DNA of 64,000 bases from Streptomyces sp. CB02056 (GCF_001905545.1 NZ_LIPD01000001.1:62001-126000), one strand, 5' to 3'; shown: positions 10,666 through 20,622, counted from the stretch's first letter. The notes: generated from the sequence alone by a model not told the origin. A program made the numbers and translations.

Positions 10666-12201
10666 TTACGGCATGGCGTGCAGGTGCGAGCCGATGGTGC
10701 CGGCCACGGGGTTGCCCGCCTTGGCGTCCCAGTTGGTCGACCAGGTCATCGCGCCGCCGATGCCCGGCCAGGTGGTATCCGGCTTGTAGCTGCCGCAGTT
10801 GGTGCCGGAGGCCAGGCAGTCCAGCGCGTTGTTGACGGTGCCGGCGGCGAGGTACCCGCCGCCGGCGGCGCTGGTGGAGGCCGGCACCCCGAGGCCCACC
10901 TGGTCGGGCCGCAGCCCGCCCTTGAGCTGGATGCAGGCCAGTGCGGTGAGGAAGTTCTCGGTGCCCTGGGAGTAGACGTTCCCGTCGCAGCCGTTCATCG
11001 CGCCGGAGTTGTAGTACTGCATGTTGACGATGGTGAGGATGTCCTTCACGTTCAGCGCCAGCTTGAAGTACTCCATGCCGGTCGACTGCATGTCGATCGT
11101 CTGCGGCGCCATGGTGAGGATGAATCCGCTCCCCGCCTTCGCGGCCAGGGCGTGCAGCGCCTGGCCCATGTAGGTGGAACTGATGCCGTTCTCCAGGTCG
11201 ATGTCGATCCCGTCGAAGCCGTAGCTCTGCATCAGCGCCCAGGCGGTGCTGGTGAAGGTCGCGGCGGAGGCGGAATCGCCCACCCAGACCGTGCCGTTCT
11301 GGCCGCCGATGGAGAGCACCACCCGCTTCCCGGCCGCCCGCTTGGCCGCGATGTCGGCCTTGAACTGGGCGTCGGTGTAGCCGCCGAGGCGGGAGGAGAG
11401 CGCCGGGTCGAGGGTGAAGCTCAGGCCGCCGCGGGTGGCGGTGGCGTCCGCGAAGGAGACCGCGATGATGTCGTAGGCGGCCGGGACGTCGCTGATCCGC
11501 TGGACGGTGGCGCCGTTGTCGAAGTTCTGCCAGTAGCCGGTGAGGATGTGCTTGGGCAGGTCCGGCGGCTTGCCGGTGGAGGTGGGGGTGGGCGTGCCGC
11601 TGTCCGTGGGGGTGGCCGTCGGACTCGGCGAGGCGGTGGAGGTGGCGGTGGCCGTCGGGCTCGGTGACGGCTGCGGTCCGCCGGGGCCGAGCAGCGAGAC
11701 GTCGTCGGCGGCGAAGGCCGGCTGCCCGTACCAGCCGTGCAGGTAGACGGTGACGCTGGTGGTGTTCGGGCCGGTGGTGAAGCTCGTGGTCAGCTGGGTC
11801 CAGCCGCCGGCGCCGGGGGTCCAGGTGCTCGGGTCGGTGCCGCCGGTGCCGCGGGCGCCCAGGTAGACGTACGAGCCCTGCACCCAGGAGCTCAGGGTGT
11901 ACGCGGAGGAGGGCTTCACCTGGACGGTCTGGGTGCACTCGCCGGTGTCGCTCCCGGCCGGGGTGGACTGCAGGGCGTACGTGCCGGAGTGGACGGTGGT
12001 GCGCTGGACCGTACCGCTCGAACAGGTCCAGCCGGACAGGTTCCCGGTCTCGAAGCCGCCGTTGACGATCAGGTCGGTGTCGGCGGCGTGGGCGCCGGTG
12101 CCGCCGGCCAGGACGAGTCCGCCCAGGCCGATGACCAGGGCGCTCGCTCCGGCGAGCAGGGAGTGGACGGCGCGCGGGCGCCGGTGTCGGGCAGGTGGCA
12201 T
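10666..12201 (-). CDS. Secreted family 18 chitinase with N-terminal carbohydrate-binding module
   Basis: Predicted 511-residue secreted enzyme that hydrolyses chitin. A signal peptide ends near Ala39 (AHA-AD). Residues ~41-170 form a beta-sandwich resembling CBM4/9- or CBM16-type modules (LIVNGGFETGNLSGW). A Pro-Thr-Ser linker covers ~173-215 and the GH18 barrel runs to the end. The catalytic DxxDxDxE motif is intact as DGIDIDLE, with the proton donor at Glu337. Related streptomycete GH18 enzymes make chitobiose for N-acetylglucosamine uptake. Its promoter overlaps the end of the epimerase gene and contains a DasR-like site, suggesting N-acetylglucosamine/chitin control. Confidence 0.93.
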   Translation of the reverse strand: MPPARHRRPRAVHSLLAGASALVIGLGGLVLAGGTGAHAADTDLIVNGGFETGNLSGWTCSSGTVQRTTVHSGTYALQSTPAGSDTGECTQTVQVKPSSAYTLSSWVQGSYVYLGARGTGGTDPSTWTPGAGGWTQLTTSFTTGPNTTSVTVYLHGWYGQPAFAADDVSLLGPGGPQPSPSPTATATSTASPSPTATPTDSGTPTPTSTGKPPDLPKHILTGYWQNFDNGATVQRISDVPAAYDIIAVSFADATATRGGLSFTLDPALSSRLGGYTDAQFKADIAAKRAAGKRVVLSIGGQNGTVWVGDSASAATFTSTAWALMQSYGFDGIDIDLENGISSTYMGQALHALAAKAGSGFILTMAPQTIDMQSTGMEYFKLALNVKDILTIVNMQYYNSGAMNGCDGNVYSQGTENFLTALACIQLKGGLRPDQVGLGVPASTSAAGGGYLAAGTVNNALDCLASGTNCGSYKPDTTWPGIGGAMTWSTNWDAKAGNPVAGTIGSHLHAMP

Positions 12202-12331
12202 GACTCCGTCTCCAGTGGGGGAGGCCCGGCGGGCGCCTCGTGGGGGAGGAGCGCCGTCCGGGGTGTCGATGGTGCGCGTGCGGGAGCTACCGACAACTCA
12301 AGTCCCGGTCGGGAACGGAGACTTGCCTCAC

Positions 12332-12373
12332 AAGGTGGAGTAGACCAATTCTGCTGTCAAGAGGACCTAGGCG
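12332..12373 (-). promoter_or_regulatory. Chitinase promoter with a DasR-like site
   Basis: On the minus strand a -35 box TTGACA (12355-12360) is followed after 17 bases by CACCTT (12332-12337) as a -10 box. The spacer carries TGGTCTACTCCA (12336-12347), 10 of 12 bases matching the palindrome TGGTCTAGACCA remembered for DasR sites. A weaker repeat, TAGGTCCTCTTG, lies just upstream, echoing the paired direct repeats of Streptomyces chitinase promoters. The start codon is about 130 bases downstream. Confidence 0.6.
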
Positions 12374-13512
12374 GCCGACGGGAGGGCCTGCCGGCCGGCC
12401 GGGTCGGCGAGTGCCGCGGTCAGCGCGGCGATCCGGGCCGAGGCCAGGCCGTCGCCGTACGGGCTCGGGGTGGCCGCCAGCCGGGCGAGCCGCTCGGGGG
12501 TGTCGGAGAGCCAGGCGCGGGCCAGGGTGCCCAGCTCCTCGCCGGGCCGCACCAGCGCGGCGAAGCCGGCCGCCACCGCCTCCGGACGCTCGGTGGAGCG
12601 GCGCACCACCAGCAGCGGGCGGCCGAGCACGGTGCACTCCTCCTGCACGCCGCCGGAGTCGGAGACCAGCAGCGCCGCGTGGCACGCCAGGCCCAGGAAG
12701 TCGCCGTAGCCGACCGGGCCGGTGACGGCGAGGCGCTCCAGCAGGCCGTCCAGGCCGAAGCGTTCGACGGCGGCCCGGGTGCGCGGGTGCATCGGGAACA
12801 GCACGGGGGTGCCGGCCCGGGCGATCCGGTCCAGCTCGGCGAGCACCGCGCCGAGCGCCTCGGCGGTGTCGGTGTTCTCCGGGCGGTGCACGGTGGCCAG
12901 CACGTACGCGTCCGGGCGCAGGCCGTGCGCGGCGAGCAGCGCGGCGCGGGCGGCCCCGTCCGGCAGCTGACGGCGGACCACCTCGACGACGGTGTTGCCG
13001 GTGAGCTCGATCCGGTCCTCGGCCAGCGACTCGGCGCGCAGGTTGGCGACGTTCTCCCCGGTGGCGGCGCAGAGCAGGTCGGAGACGTGGTCGACCATCA
13101 CCCGGTTGTGCTCCTCGGGCATCGCCCGGTCGAAGCTGCGCAGCCCGGCCTCGACGTGGACCAGCGGGATCTCCCGGGCGTTGGCGGCCAGCGCCCCGGC
13201 GAGGGTGGCATTGGTGTCGCCCTGGACGACCACGGCGGCGGGGCGGTCCTCGGCGAAGGCGGCGTCCAACTGGCCGAGGGACTGGGCGATCTGACCGGCC
13301 CGGGGGCGGCCGCCGACCCCGGTGAGCAGCTCCGGCCGGGGCAGGTCCAGGTCGCGCAGGAAGCGGCCGGACATCGCCTCGTCCCAGTGCTGGCCGGTGT
13401 GCACCAGCCGGGTGGCGTCGCCGAGTTCGTGGATCAGCGGGGCGAGCTTGACCAGCTCGGGGCGGGTGCCGAGGACGACGGCGACGCTGGACGGGGGCAG
13501 GCACATGCTCAT
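12367..13512 (-). CDS. wecB: UDP-N-acetylglucosamine 2-epimerase (non-hydrolysing)
   Basis: Predicted 381-residue cytoplasmic epimerase that interconverts UDP-GlcNAc and UDP-ManNAc, a donor for cell-surface glycans. Family motifs are GTRPE near the N-terminus, VQGDTNAT, HVEAGLRSFD, MPEEHNR and the C-terminal DSGGVQEE. Two ATGs (13512 and 13506) are possible starts. It lies downstream of the glycosyltransferase in the same direction with a short gap of about 50 nt, so they are probably co-transcribed and it may provide the sugar nucleotide. Its last codons touch the chitinase promoter. Confidence 0.92.
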   Translation of the reverse strand: MSMCLPPSSVAVVLGTRPELVKLAPLIHELGDATRLVHTGQHWDEAMSGRFLRDLDLPRPELLTGVGGRPRAGQIAQSLGQLDAAFAEDRPAAVVVQGDTNATLAGALAANAREIPLVHVEAGLRSFDRAMPEEHNRVMVDHVSDLLCAATGENVANLRAESLAEDRIELTGNTVVEVVRRQLPDGAARAALLAAHGLRPDAYVLATVHRPENTDTAEALGAVLAELDRIARAGTPVLFPMHPRTRAAVERFGLDGLLERLAVTGPVGYGDFLGLACHAALLVSDSGGVQEECTVLGRPLLVVRRSTERPEAVAAGFAALVRPGEELGTLARAWLSDTPERLARLAATPSPYGDGLASARIAALTAALADPAGRQALPSAA

Positions 13513-13564
13513 GCGGGGCTCCGGTGGCGTGGGGGAGGGGCGGCGCGAAGGGAGAGGGGCGGGC

Positions 13565-14998
13565 TCAGGACTCGAGCGCGGTGGGGGCGCCGAGGGCGGT
13601 CTTCTCGGCGTTGCGGCGGGTCTTGGCCCAGCCGTTGCGGCCGAGCAGCATCCGGACCGCGGCCCGGGTGGCGACCACGAACAGGTGGTAGGCGTAGAGC
13701 CAGACCAGGACGCCCCAGAGCAGCCCGGTGAGCCGGCCGCGGTCGGGGTGGACGGCCCGGCGGTAGGCGAAGCCCCAGAACACCATCGGCAGCGTGGCGA
13801 GCACGAAGGCGAGCAGCATCCACGGGCCGAACCGGAGCTGGAACTCGGCGGTCTCCTCCGGGAAGAGCACCAGCCCGGCGCCGGTGATCCCGAGCGAGAC
13901 GGGGAAGAGCAGCACCAGCAGCACGCAGACCACCGGCTGGAGGAAGGTGTACAGCACCTCGGCCTTGCCGGTCGCGGTGTAGTGCGGGGAGCGCAGCACC
14001 CGGCCGGTGTAGCGCAGGCACTGCATGTTGCCCTGGGCCCAGCGGGTGCGCTGGGTGAGGAAGCGGCGCGGCGAGGTCAGGCCCTCCTGGGAGACCTGGG
14101 CCTCGGTGACGTGGGTGAGCCGCCAGCCGGCCAGGCGCAGGTCGAGGCCGGACTCGTAGTCCTCCAGCAGGGCGCGCTCCGGCCAGGGCCGGCCGGCCCG
14201 GCCCTCCTCGGCGGTGAGCGAGTCGAGGGCGGTGAGCCGGACGAACTGGCCGTTGCCGCCGAGGCCGACGCTGCCGGTGCGGCGGCGCAGCAGCTGCATG
14301 CCGGTGTTGGTGGCCTGGAACTCGACGTCCTGCATCCGCACCAGCGCGCGGGCCAGGGCGTTGGCGAGCCGGCCCCGGCCGGGCAGCGGGAGCTCGTCGT
14401 CGGCGTTGCGCATCCGGACGCCGATCTGGACGGCGCCGGTGTCGGGCCGGCCGAGGGCCTTGGGGTTGCAGACCCGGGCGAGGGTGCCGGGGTCGAGCTG
14501 CCCGTCGGCGTCGACCACGCCGATCACCACCCGGGAGCGGTCGGTGCCCTCGGGCAGCCGGGCGGAGATCTCCCGGTAGGCGGCGTTGAGGGCGGCGCCC
14601 TTGCCGATCCGGGCGTGCGGGCGGCGGCGCTGGACCAGGTGGATCCGCGGGTCGCGGGCCGCGGCGGCGAGGACCAGCTCGCGGGTGGCGTCCTCGCTGT
14701 CGTCGTCGATCACCCACAGATGGGCCTCGGGCGCGCTGGTCCGCAGGCCGTCCAGGGTCTGGGTGACCACGGCCTCCTCGTCGCGGCAGGGGATCACCAG
14801 GTGCCACCGGAAGGCGGCGGGGTCGCCGGGCTCGGCGGGGCGGCCGTGCCGGAAGGCGTGGCGGGAGCCGGCCCAGTACACGAGGAAGCGTCCGAAGACG
14901 AGGGCCATGTAGCCGACGAGCGCCAGGGAGATCAGTCCGGCGACCCAGACGACGGCGTCCTGGCGAAGCACGATCCACTCGTGCAGGGCGTCGGGCAT
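13565..14998 (-). CDS. Processive family 2 glycosyltransferase, membrane-embedded
   Basis: Predicted 477-residue membrane enzyme like cellulose, hyaluronan and poly-GlcNAc synthases. A membrane helix (about residues 15-40) precedes the GT-A domain. The nucleotide-sugar and metal motifs are DDD (98-100) and DAD (163-165), the catalytic base is in LLEDY (277-281), and the processivity motif is QRTRW (316-320). Three or four further helices follow (~345-440), consistent with export of the growing chain. The adjacent 2-epimerase suggests a polymer containing N-acetylhexosamine, but the product cannot be read from sequence. A GGGAG ribosome binding site lies about 10 bases before the ATG. Confidence 0.85.
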   Translation of the reverse strand: MPDALHEWIVLRQDAVVWVAGLISLALVGYMALVFGRFLVYWAGSRHAFRHGRPAEPGDPAAFRWHLVIPCRDEEAVVTQTLDGLRTSAPEAHLWVIDDDSEDATRELVLAAAARDPRIHLVQRRRPHARIGKGAALNAAYREISARLPEGTDRSRVVIGVVDADGQLDPGTLARVCNPKALGRPDTGAVQIGVRMRNADDELPLPGRGRLANALARALVRMQDVEFQATNTGMQLLRRRTGSVGLGGNGQFVRLTALDSLTAEEGRAGRPWPERALLEDYESGLDLRLAGWRLTHVTEAQVSQEGLTSPRRFLTQRTRWAQGNMQCLRYTGRVLRSPHYTATGKAEVLYTFLQPVVCVLLVLLFPVSLGITGAGLVLFPEETAEFQLRFGPWMLLAFVLATLPMVFWGFAYRRAVHPDRGRLTGLLWGVLVWLYAYHLFVVATRAAVRMLLGRNGWAKTRRNAEKTALGAPTALES

Positions 14999-15182
14999 GG
15001 CGCAGCGCTCCCAGTGATCAAAGGCCGAAGGCTCCTATCGGTTGCGAATCGATGCTTCATTGCGGTTCAAATCGCTAAATCAATAGTAAAGGGAGGAAAT
15101 TAGCTGATCATGGGAAAGAGCGGGCAAAGTGGTCGTTCTCACCCCGTGAGGAGGACCCGCCAGCGCTCCGTAGACTGTGGAC
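14999..15182. promoter_or_regulatory. Divergent promoter region of the glycosyltransferase and folC
   Basis: The half next to the glycosyltransferase (about 15020-15110) is unusually AT-rich for this genome and probably holds its promoter. For folC, the -10 box TAGACT (15171-15176) ends six bases before GTG 15183, giving a leaderless start. Confidence 0.5.
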
Positions 15183-16574
15183 GTGAGCGACAAGGCCGAC
15201 CCGAACCCGTACACCATCCGCCCCGCCGACGGCGGCACCGGCGACGCCCTGCGCGACGTCGAGGTGGAGCTCTCCAAGCGCTGGCCGGAGAACAAACTGG
15301 AGCCCTCGCTCGACCGGATCGAGGCGCTGATGGACATCCTGGGCCAGCCCCAGCGGTCCTTCCCGTCCATCCACATCACCGGCACCAACGGCAAGACCTC
15401 CACCGCCCGGATGATCGAGCAGCTGCTCAACACCTTCGAGCTGCGCACCGGCCGCTACACCAGCCCGCACGTGGAGTCCGTCACCGAGCGGATCACCCTG
15501 GACGGCGCCCCGATCACCCCCGAGCGCTTCGTCGAGGTCTACCGCGACATCGAGCCCTACGTGCAGATGGTCGACGCGGCGCAGCCGGTGCCGATGTCCT
15601 TCTTCGAGGTGCTGACCGGCATGGCCTACGCGGCCTTCGCCGACGCCCCGGTGGACGTCGGCGTGGTCGAGGTCGGCATGGGCGGCTCCTGGGACGCCAC
15701 CAACGTCATCGACTCCGCCGTCGCCGTGATCACCCCGATCGGGCTGGACCACACCGACAAGCTCGGTGAGACCACCGGCGAGATCGCGGTCGAGAAGTCC
15801 GGGATCATCAAGTCCGGCGCCGTCGCCGTCGTCGCCCAGCAGCAGCTGGACGCCGCCCAGAACATCCTGCGCCGCGCCGTCGAGGTGGACGCCACGGTCG
15901 CCCGCGAGGGCATGGAGTTCGGCGTGATCCGCCGCGAACTCGCCGTCGGCGGCCAGCTGGTGACGCTGCGCGGACTCGGCGGCGAGGAGTACGAGGACGT
16001 CTTCATCCCGCTGCACGGCGAGTACCAGGCGCACAACGCGGCCCTCGCCCTGGCCGCGGTCGAGGCCTTCTTCGGCGTCGGCGGCGCGCGCGGCGGGCAG
16101 CTGGACGTGGACAAGGTCCGCCAGGGCTTCTCCGGCGTCTCCTCGCCGGGCCGCCTGGAGGTCGTCCGCCGCAGCCCCACGATCGTCCTGGACGCCGCGC
16201 ACAACCCGCACGGCGCCCGCGCCACCGTGGCCGCGCTCACCGAGTCCTTCGGCTTCACCCGGCTCGTCGGCGTGATCGGCACCTCCGGGGACAAGGACGT
16301 GGCCGGCGTGCTGGAGGCCTTCGAGCCGATCCTGGCCGAGGTCGTCATCACCCAGAACTCCACCCACCGCGCGATGGACGTCGACGCGCTCGCCGCCCTC
16401 GCCGTCGAGATCTTCGGCGAGGACCGCGTGCAGGTCGAGCCCCGGCTCGACGACGCCATCGCCGCCGCCGTCAGCCTCGCCGAGGAGGAGGGCGACCTCG
16501 GCGGCGCCGGGGTGCTGGTCACCGGTTCGGTCATCACGGTGGGCGAGGCCCGCCTGCTGCTCGGGAGGAAGTGA
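15183..16574 (+). CDS. folC: Folylpolyglutamate synthase / dihydrofolate synthase
   Basis: Predicted 463-residue Mur-ligase-like enzyme that adds glutamate to folates. The ATP-binding P-loop is HITGTNGKTSTA and the folate and Mg-binding region follows in SPHVESVTERI. The central motif IGLDHTDKLGETTGEIAVEK and the C-terminal GTSGDKD region fit FolC. Two in-frame GTGs lie at 15177 and 15183; 15183 is chosen because it stands at the expected transcription start after the -10 box. It is followed one base later by the DUF4233 gene, as in other streptomycetes. Confidence 0.95.
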   Translation: MSDKADPNPYTIRPADGGTGDALRDVEVELSKRWPENKLEPSLDRIEALMDILGQPQRSFPSIHITGTNGKTSTARMIEQLLNTFELRTGRYTSPHVESVTERITLDGAPITPERFVEVYRDIEPYVQMVDAAQPVPMSFFEVLTGMAYAAFADAPVDVGVVEVGMGGSWDATNVIDSAVAVITPIGLDHTDKLGETTGEIAVEKSGIIKSGAVAVVAQQQLDAAQNILRRAVEVDATVAREGMEFGVIRRELAVGGQLVTLRGLGGEEYEDVFIPLHGEYQAHNAALALAAVEAFFGVGGARGGQLDVDKVRQGFSGVSSPGRLEVVRRSPTIVLDAAHNPHGARATVAALTESFGFTRLVGVIGTSGDKDVAGVLEAFEPILAEVVITQNSTHRAMDVDALAALAVEIFGEDRVQVEPRLDDAIAAAVSLAEEEGDLGGAGVLVTGSVITVGEARLLLGRK

Positions 16575-16575
16575 C

Positions 16576-16926
16576 ATGAGGACGCTCTGCTCCTCGACTC
16601 TGATCGGCGAAGTGCTGCTGGTCCTGTTCGCGGCGCTGGTCGCGATGCGGCTCACCGATGTCTCCAACGCGGAGATCTGGACGGTCAGCGGCATCGCGAT
16701 GGCACTGTGCGTCCTGCTCTGCGGCATGATCGACCGCCCCGGCGCGGTGCAGATCGGCTGGGCGCTGCAGATCGGGCTGATCGCCAGCGGCTTCGTGCTG
16801 CCGACCATGTTCGGGCTCGGCGTGGTCTTCGCCGGCCTGTGGTGGTGCTCGGTGCACTACGGCCGCAAGGTGGACGCGTTCAAGGCCGCCAGGGCCGCCG
16901 CGGAGGCCGCCGCCGTACAGGCCTGA
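16576..16926 (+). CDS. DUF4233 membrane protein
   Basis: Predicted 116-residue protein with three or four hydrophobic helices and a charged, alanine-rich C-terminal tail. Its size and its position directly after folC match the DUF4233 family of actinobacteria, whose function is unknown. The ATG lies one base after the folC stop, so the two genes are almost certainly co-transcribed and translationally coupled. Confidence 0.85.
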   Translation: MRTLCSSTLIGEVLLVLFAALVAMRLTDVSNAEIWTVSGIAMALCVLLCGMIDRPGAVQIGWALQIGLIASGFVLPTMFGLGVVFAGLWWCSVHYGRKVDAFKAARAAAEAAAVQA

Positions 16927-17034
16927 GGCCCGGACCAGCGGACCGACACGCCGTGTACGCAAGGTAATCTCTGCCCTGTCGGCGCCGCCTGTCGACCCGA
17001 CTGTCTGCCGAACCGAATCCCCAGGAGACGCACC

Positions 17035-17448
17035 GTGTCCCAGCGCACTCTCGTCCTGCTCAAGCCCGACGCCGTCCGCCGCGGCCTGGCCGGCGAGATC
17101 ATCAGCCGCATCGAGCGCAAGGCCGGCTGGCGGTTCGCCGCCATCGAGCTGCGCACCTTCGACCGGGCGACGCTGGAGCAGCACTACGCGGAGCACGTGG
17201 GCCGCCCGTTCTACGAGCCGCTGCTGGAGTTCATGACCACCGGCCCGTCGATCGCGCTGATCGTCGAGGGCGAGGAGGTCGTCAAGGGCATCCGCATGCT
17301 GGCCGGCGCCACCAACCCGCTGGAGGCCGGGGCCGGCACCATCCGCGGCGACTACGCGACGATCACCCGCGAGAACCTGATCCACGCCTCCGACTCCCCG
17401 GAGTCCGCCGAGCGCGAGATCAAGATCTTCTTCCCCGCGCACGCCTGA
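17035..17448 (+). CDS. ndk: Nucleoside diphosphate kinase
   Basis: Predicted 137-residue enzyme that transfers the gamma-phosphate between nucleoside triphosphates and diphosphates through a phosphohistidine. The active-site signature is NLIHASDSPESAE, with the catalytic histidine in NxxHxSD; ATP-binding KPDAVRRG is at the N-terminus. The size is typical. The GTG start follows CCAGGAGA. Two hairpins follow the gene. Confidence 0.97.
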   Translation: MSQRTLVLLKPDAVRRGLAGEIISRIERKAGWRFAAIELRTFDRATLEQHYAEHVGRPFYEPLLEFMTTGPSIALIVEGEEVVKGIRMLAGATNPLEAGAGTIRGDYATITRENLIHASDSPESAEREIKIFFPAHA

Positions 17449-17462
17449 TCCGGCGAGCGGGA

Positions 17463-17526
17463 CCCGGGCGACACGCCCGGGGGGACGTTCGTACCGCCCC
17501 GGTCGGGACCATTGGCCCGGCCGGGG
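17463..17526 (+). terminator. Two tandem hairpins after ndk
   Basis: The first is CCCGGGC (17463-17469) with GCCCGGG (17475-17481). The second is stronger: CCCCGGTCGGG (17497-17507) pairs with CCCGGCCGGGG (17516-17526) with one G-T pair, and the T-containing CATTCTTATC follows. Confidence 0.7.
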
Positions 17527-17768
17527 CATTCTTATCGTGAAATAGGGAACTGGCGACGCCGACACGGCGTCCCAATCCTCGGAGATGCGATCACGCCCCG
17601 GACAATGGACGGTATGCCCCACGCCGACGTCCGTACCGAGTGGCGTGGCTACGATGGACGCGACTCAAGGGCCCGGTAAGACAGCTCAGCTGTTCTCCGC
17701 CCACGCGTGGACGCGCGCATTCGTCCACCCCCCCATGAACTCCGAGCCCGGGAAGGCACCCACACCCC
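17527..17768 (+). promoter_or_regulatory. Upstream region of the mre operon
   Basis: No gene is seen here. A -10-like TACGAT lies at 17650-17655. A 13-bp palindrome ACAGCT-C-AGCTGT lies at 17681-17693, between that box and mreB, and could be a protein-binding site. GGGAAGG near 17750 is the likely ribosome binding site. Confidence 0.4.
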
Positions 17769-18806
<1,038 letters not shown>

Positions 18807-18858
18807 CAGGTCGCCGCACCACCGGCACCACGCGTCACATCAGACACTCGACTGAACG

Positions 18859-18895
18859 GGCCGCCGCCCGGGCCCCACAGCCCCGGGCGGCGGCC
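18859..18895 (+). terminator. Hairpin between mreB and mreC
   Basis: GGCCGCCGCCCGGG pairs perfectly over 14 bp with its complement at 18882-18895, with a 9-nt loop. It lies within the cluster and ends 27 bases before mreC, so it may act as a partial terminator that lowers expression of the downstream membrane genes relative to mreB. Confidence 0.6.
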
Positions 18896-18921
18896 AGGTA
18901 CGAAGGGGCAGTACCAGCACC

Positions 18922-19893
18922 GTGAGGGACACACGAGAGAGCCGGCTGCTGCTGATCCTGCTGGTGGCCGTCGCCTTCGCGCTGATCACCGTGGACATCA
19001 AGGGCGGTGAGGACTCCCCGCTCGGGCCCGCCCGGCACGCCGCCGCCAGCGTCCTCGGACCGGTCGAGCGCGGAGCCGCCACCGTCGTCGACCCGGTCGC
19101 CGACACCGTCCGCGCCTTCCGCGACGCGGCCACCGACAGCGGCCGCACCGACCAGCTCGCCCGCGAGAACACCGAACTCCGGCAGAAGCTCGCCTCCTCC
19201 GACATGGCCACCGGGCGCACCAAACAGCTGGACGACCTGCTGCGCACCGCCGGCGCCGGCGGCTACACCGTCAAGGCCGCCCAGGTCATCGCGATCGGCC
19301 CGGCCCAGGGCTTCTCCTGGACCATCACCATCGACGCCGGCAGCGACGACGGCCTCACCCGCGACATGACGGTGATCAACGGTCAGGGCCTGGTCGGCCG
19401 GATCACCACCGTCGCTCCCACCACCGCCACCGTGCTGCTCGCCTCCGACCCCGGCTTCTCGGCCGGCACCCGGCTGGAGGGCACCGGCGAGATCGGCTTC
19501 GCCTCCGGCGGCGGCGACAGCCCGATGAAGGTCTCCCTGCTCAACGGCAAGGCCCAGGTCAAGGCCGGCGACCGGCTGGTCACCTTCGGCTCGCAGAGCG
19601 GCCGCCCGTTCGTCCCCGGCGTCCCGGTCGGCAAGGTCGTCGAGGTCCAGGCCAACGCCGGCCAGCTGACCAAGACCGTCCTGGTCGAGCCCTTCGTCCA
19701 GTTCACCCGGCTGGACCTGGTCGGCGTGGTGGTCGTGCCGCCGCGCGCCGACCCGCGCGACGCCGTCCTGCCGCCGGCGCCCGCCGCGGGCCAGCCGGCC
19801 GCCGCGCCGGGCCAGGTCCCGGCCTCCGTGCCCGGCCAGGTCCCGGCCTCCGCGCCCGCCGCCCCGCCCGCCAAGCCCACTGGGGGGAACTGA
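18922..19893 (+). CDS. mreC: Rod-shape-determining protein MreC
   Basis: Predicted 323-residue bitopic membrane protein: a short basic cytoplasmic start, one membrane helix (about residues 9-26), a coiled coil (~70-100, RENTELRQKL) and two beta-barrel domains to about residue 275. The Pro-Ala-Gln-rich C-terminal tail contains two copies of PGQVPAS. MreC links cytoplasmic MreB to the periplasmic-side synthases. The GTG start is four bases after CAGTACCAGC with a weak ribosome binding site. The stop is three bases from mreD. Confidence 0.93.
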   Translation: MRDTRESRLLLILLVAVAFALITVDIKGGEDSPLGPARHAAASVLGPVERGAATVVDPVADTVRAFRDAATDSGRTDQLARENTELRQKLASSDMATGRTKQLDDLLRTAGAGGYTVKAAQVIAIGPAQGFSWTITIDAGSDDGLTRDMTVINGQGLVGRITTVAPTTATVLLASDPGFSAGTRLEGTGEIGFASGGGDSPMKVSLLNGKAQVKAGDRLVTFGSQSGRPFVPGVPVGKVVEVQANAGQLTKTVLVEPFVQFTRLDLVGVVVVPPRADPRDAVLPPAPAAGQPAAAPGQVPASVPGQVPASAPAAPPAKPTGGN

Positions 19894-19896
19894 GCC

Positions 19897-20535
19897 ATGC
19901 GCCTCGCCCGCATCCCCGTCTCCGCCGGCCTCGTCCTGTTCGGCCTGATCCTCCAGGTCAGCGTGTTCGGCCGGCTCCAGCTCCCGGGAGCCACCCCGGA
20001 CATACTGCTGCTCGTCGTGGTCGGCCTGGCCATGGTCTACGGGCCCACCGGCGGCTGCCTGGTCGGCTTCGCGGGGGGCCTGCTGGCCGACCTCGCGCCG
20101 CCCTCCGACCACGCCATCGGCCGCTACGCGCTGGTGCTCTGCCTGATGGGCTACGCCGCCGGGCTGCTGCGCCCGGACCACGGCCGCCAGCGGTCCGTGG
20201 CCGGCTCGCTGGTCGTGGTCGGCGCCGCGGCGGTCGCCTCCACCCTGCTCTACGCGATGGTCGGCGCCCTGGTCGGCGACACCGCGGCCCGGCACGTCGG
20301 CCTCGGCGGACTGGTCATCAGCGCCCTGCTCTACGACCTGCTGCTGGCCCCCTTCGTGGTGCCGCTGGTGATGTACCTCGGCCGCCGCTTCGGCCGCGAC
20401 CCGGTGGCCGCCGCGGACGACGACGAGGGCGGCTCCGGCCTGGGCACGCTGGCCCGCTACCGCACCACCCGCGACACCTCGACGGGCCCGTCGTACAAGA
20501 AGCGGCGCGTGCCGGGCTTCGCCCGCCGCCCGTAA
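19897..20535 (+). CDS. mreD: Rod-shape-determining protein MreD
   Basis: Predicted 212-residue integral membrane protein with five or six helices, the usual MreD topology. Its C-terminal cytoplasmic tail (~170-212) is basic and longer than in rod-shaped model bacteria. It lies between mreC and the class B penicillin-binding protein, as expected for the Mre/Rod wall-synthesis complex. The ATG follows GGGGGGAACTGAGCC. Confidence 0.92.
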   Translation: MRLARIPVSAGLVLFGLILQVSVFGRLQLPGATPDILLLVVVGLAMVYGPTGGCLVGFAGGLLADLAPPSDHAIGRYALVLCLMGYAAGLLRPDHGRQRSVAGSLVVVGAAAVASTLLYAMVGALVGDTAARHVGLGGLVISALLYDLLLAPFVVPLVMYLGRRFGRDPVAAADDDEGGSGLGTLARYRTTRDTSTGPSYKKRRVPGFARRP

Positions 20536-20622
20536 CCGGACCGGCCTCCCGGCCCCGGCCCCGGCCGCCCGGCCCTCCGGCCCCGACCACCCGACCTCCC
20601 CGCATCCTGGAGCGCACGAGAC

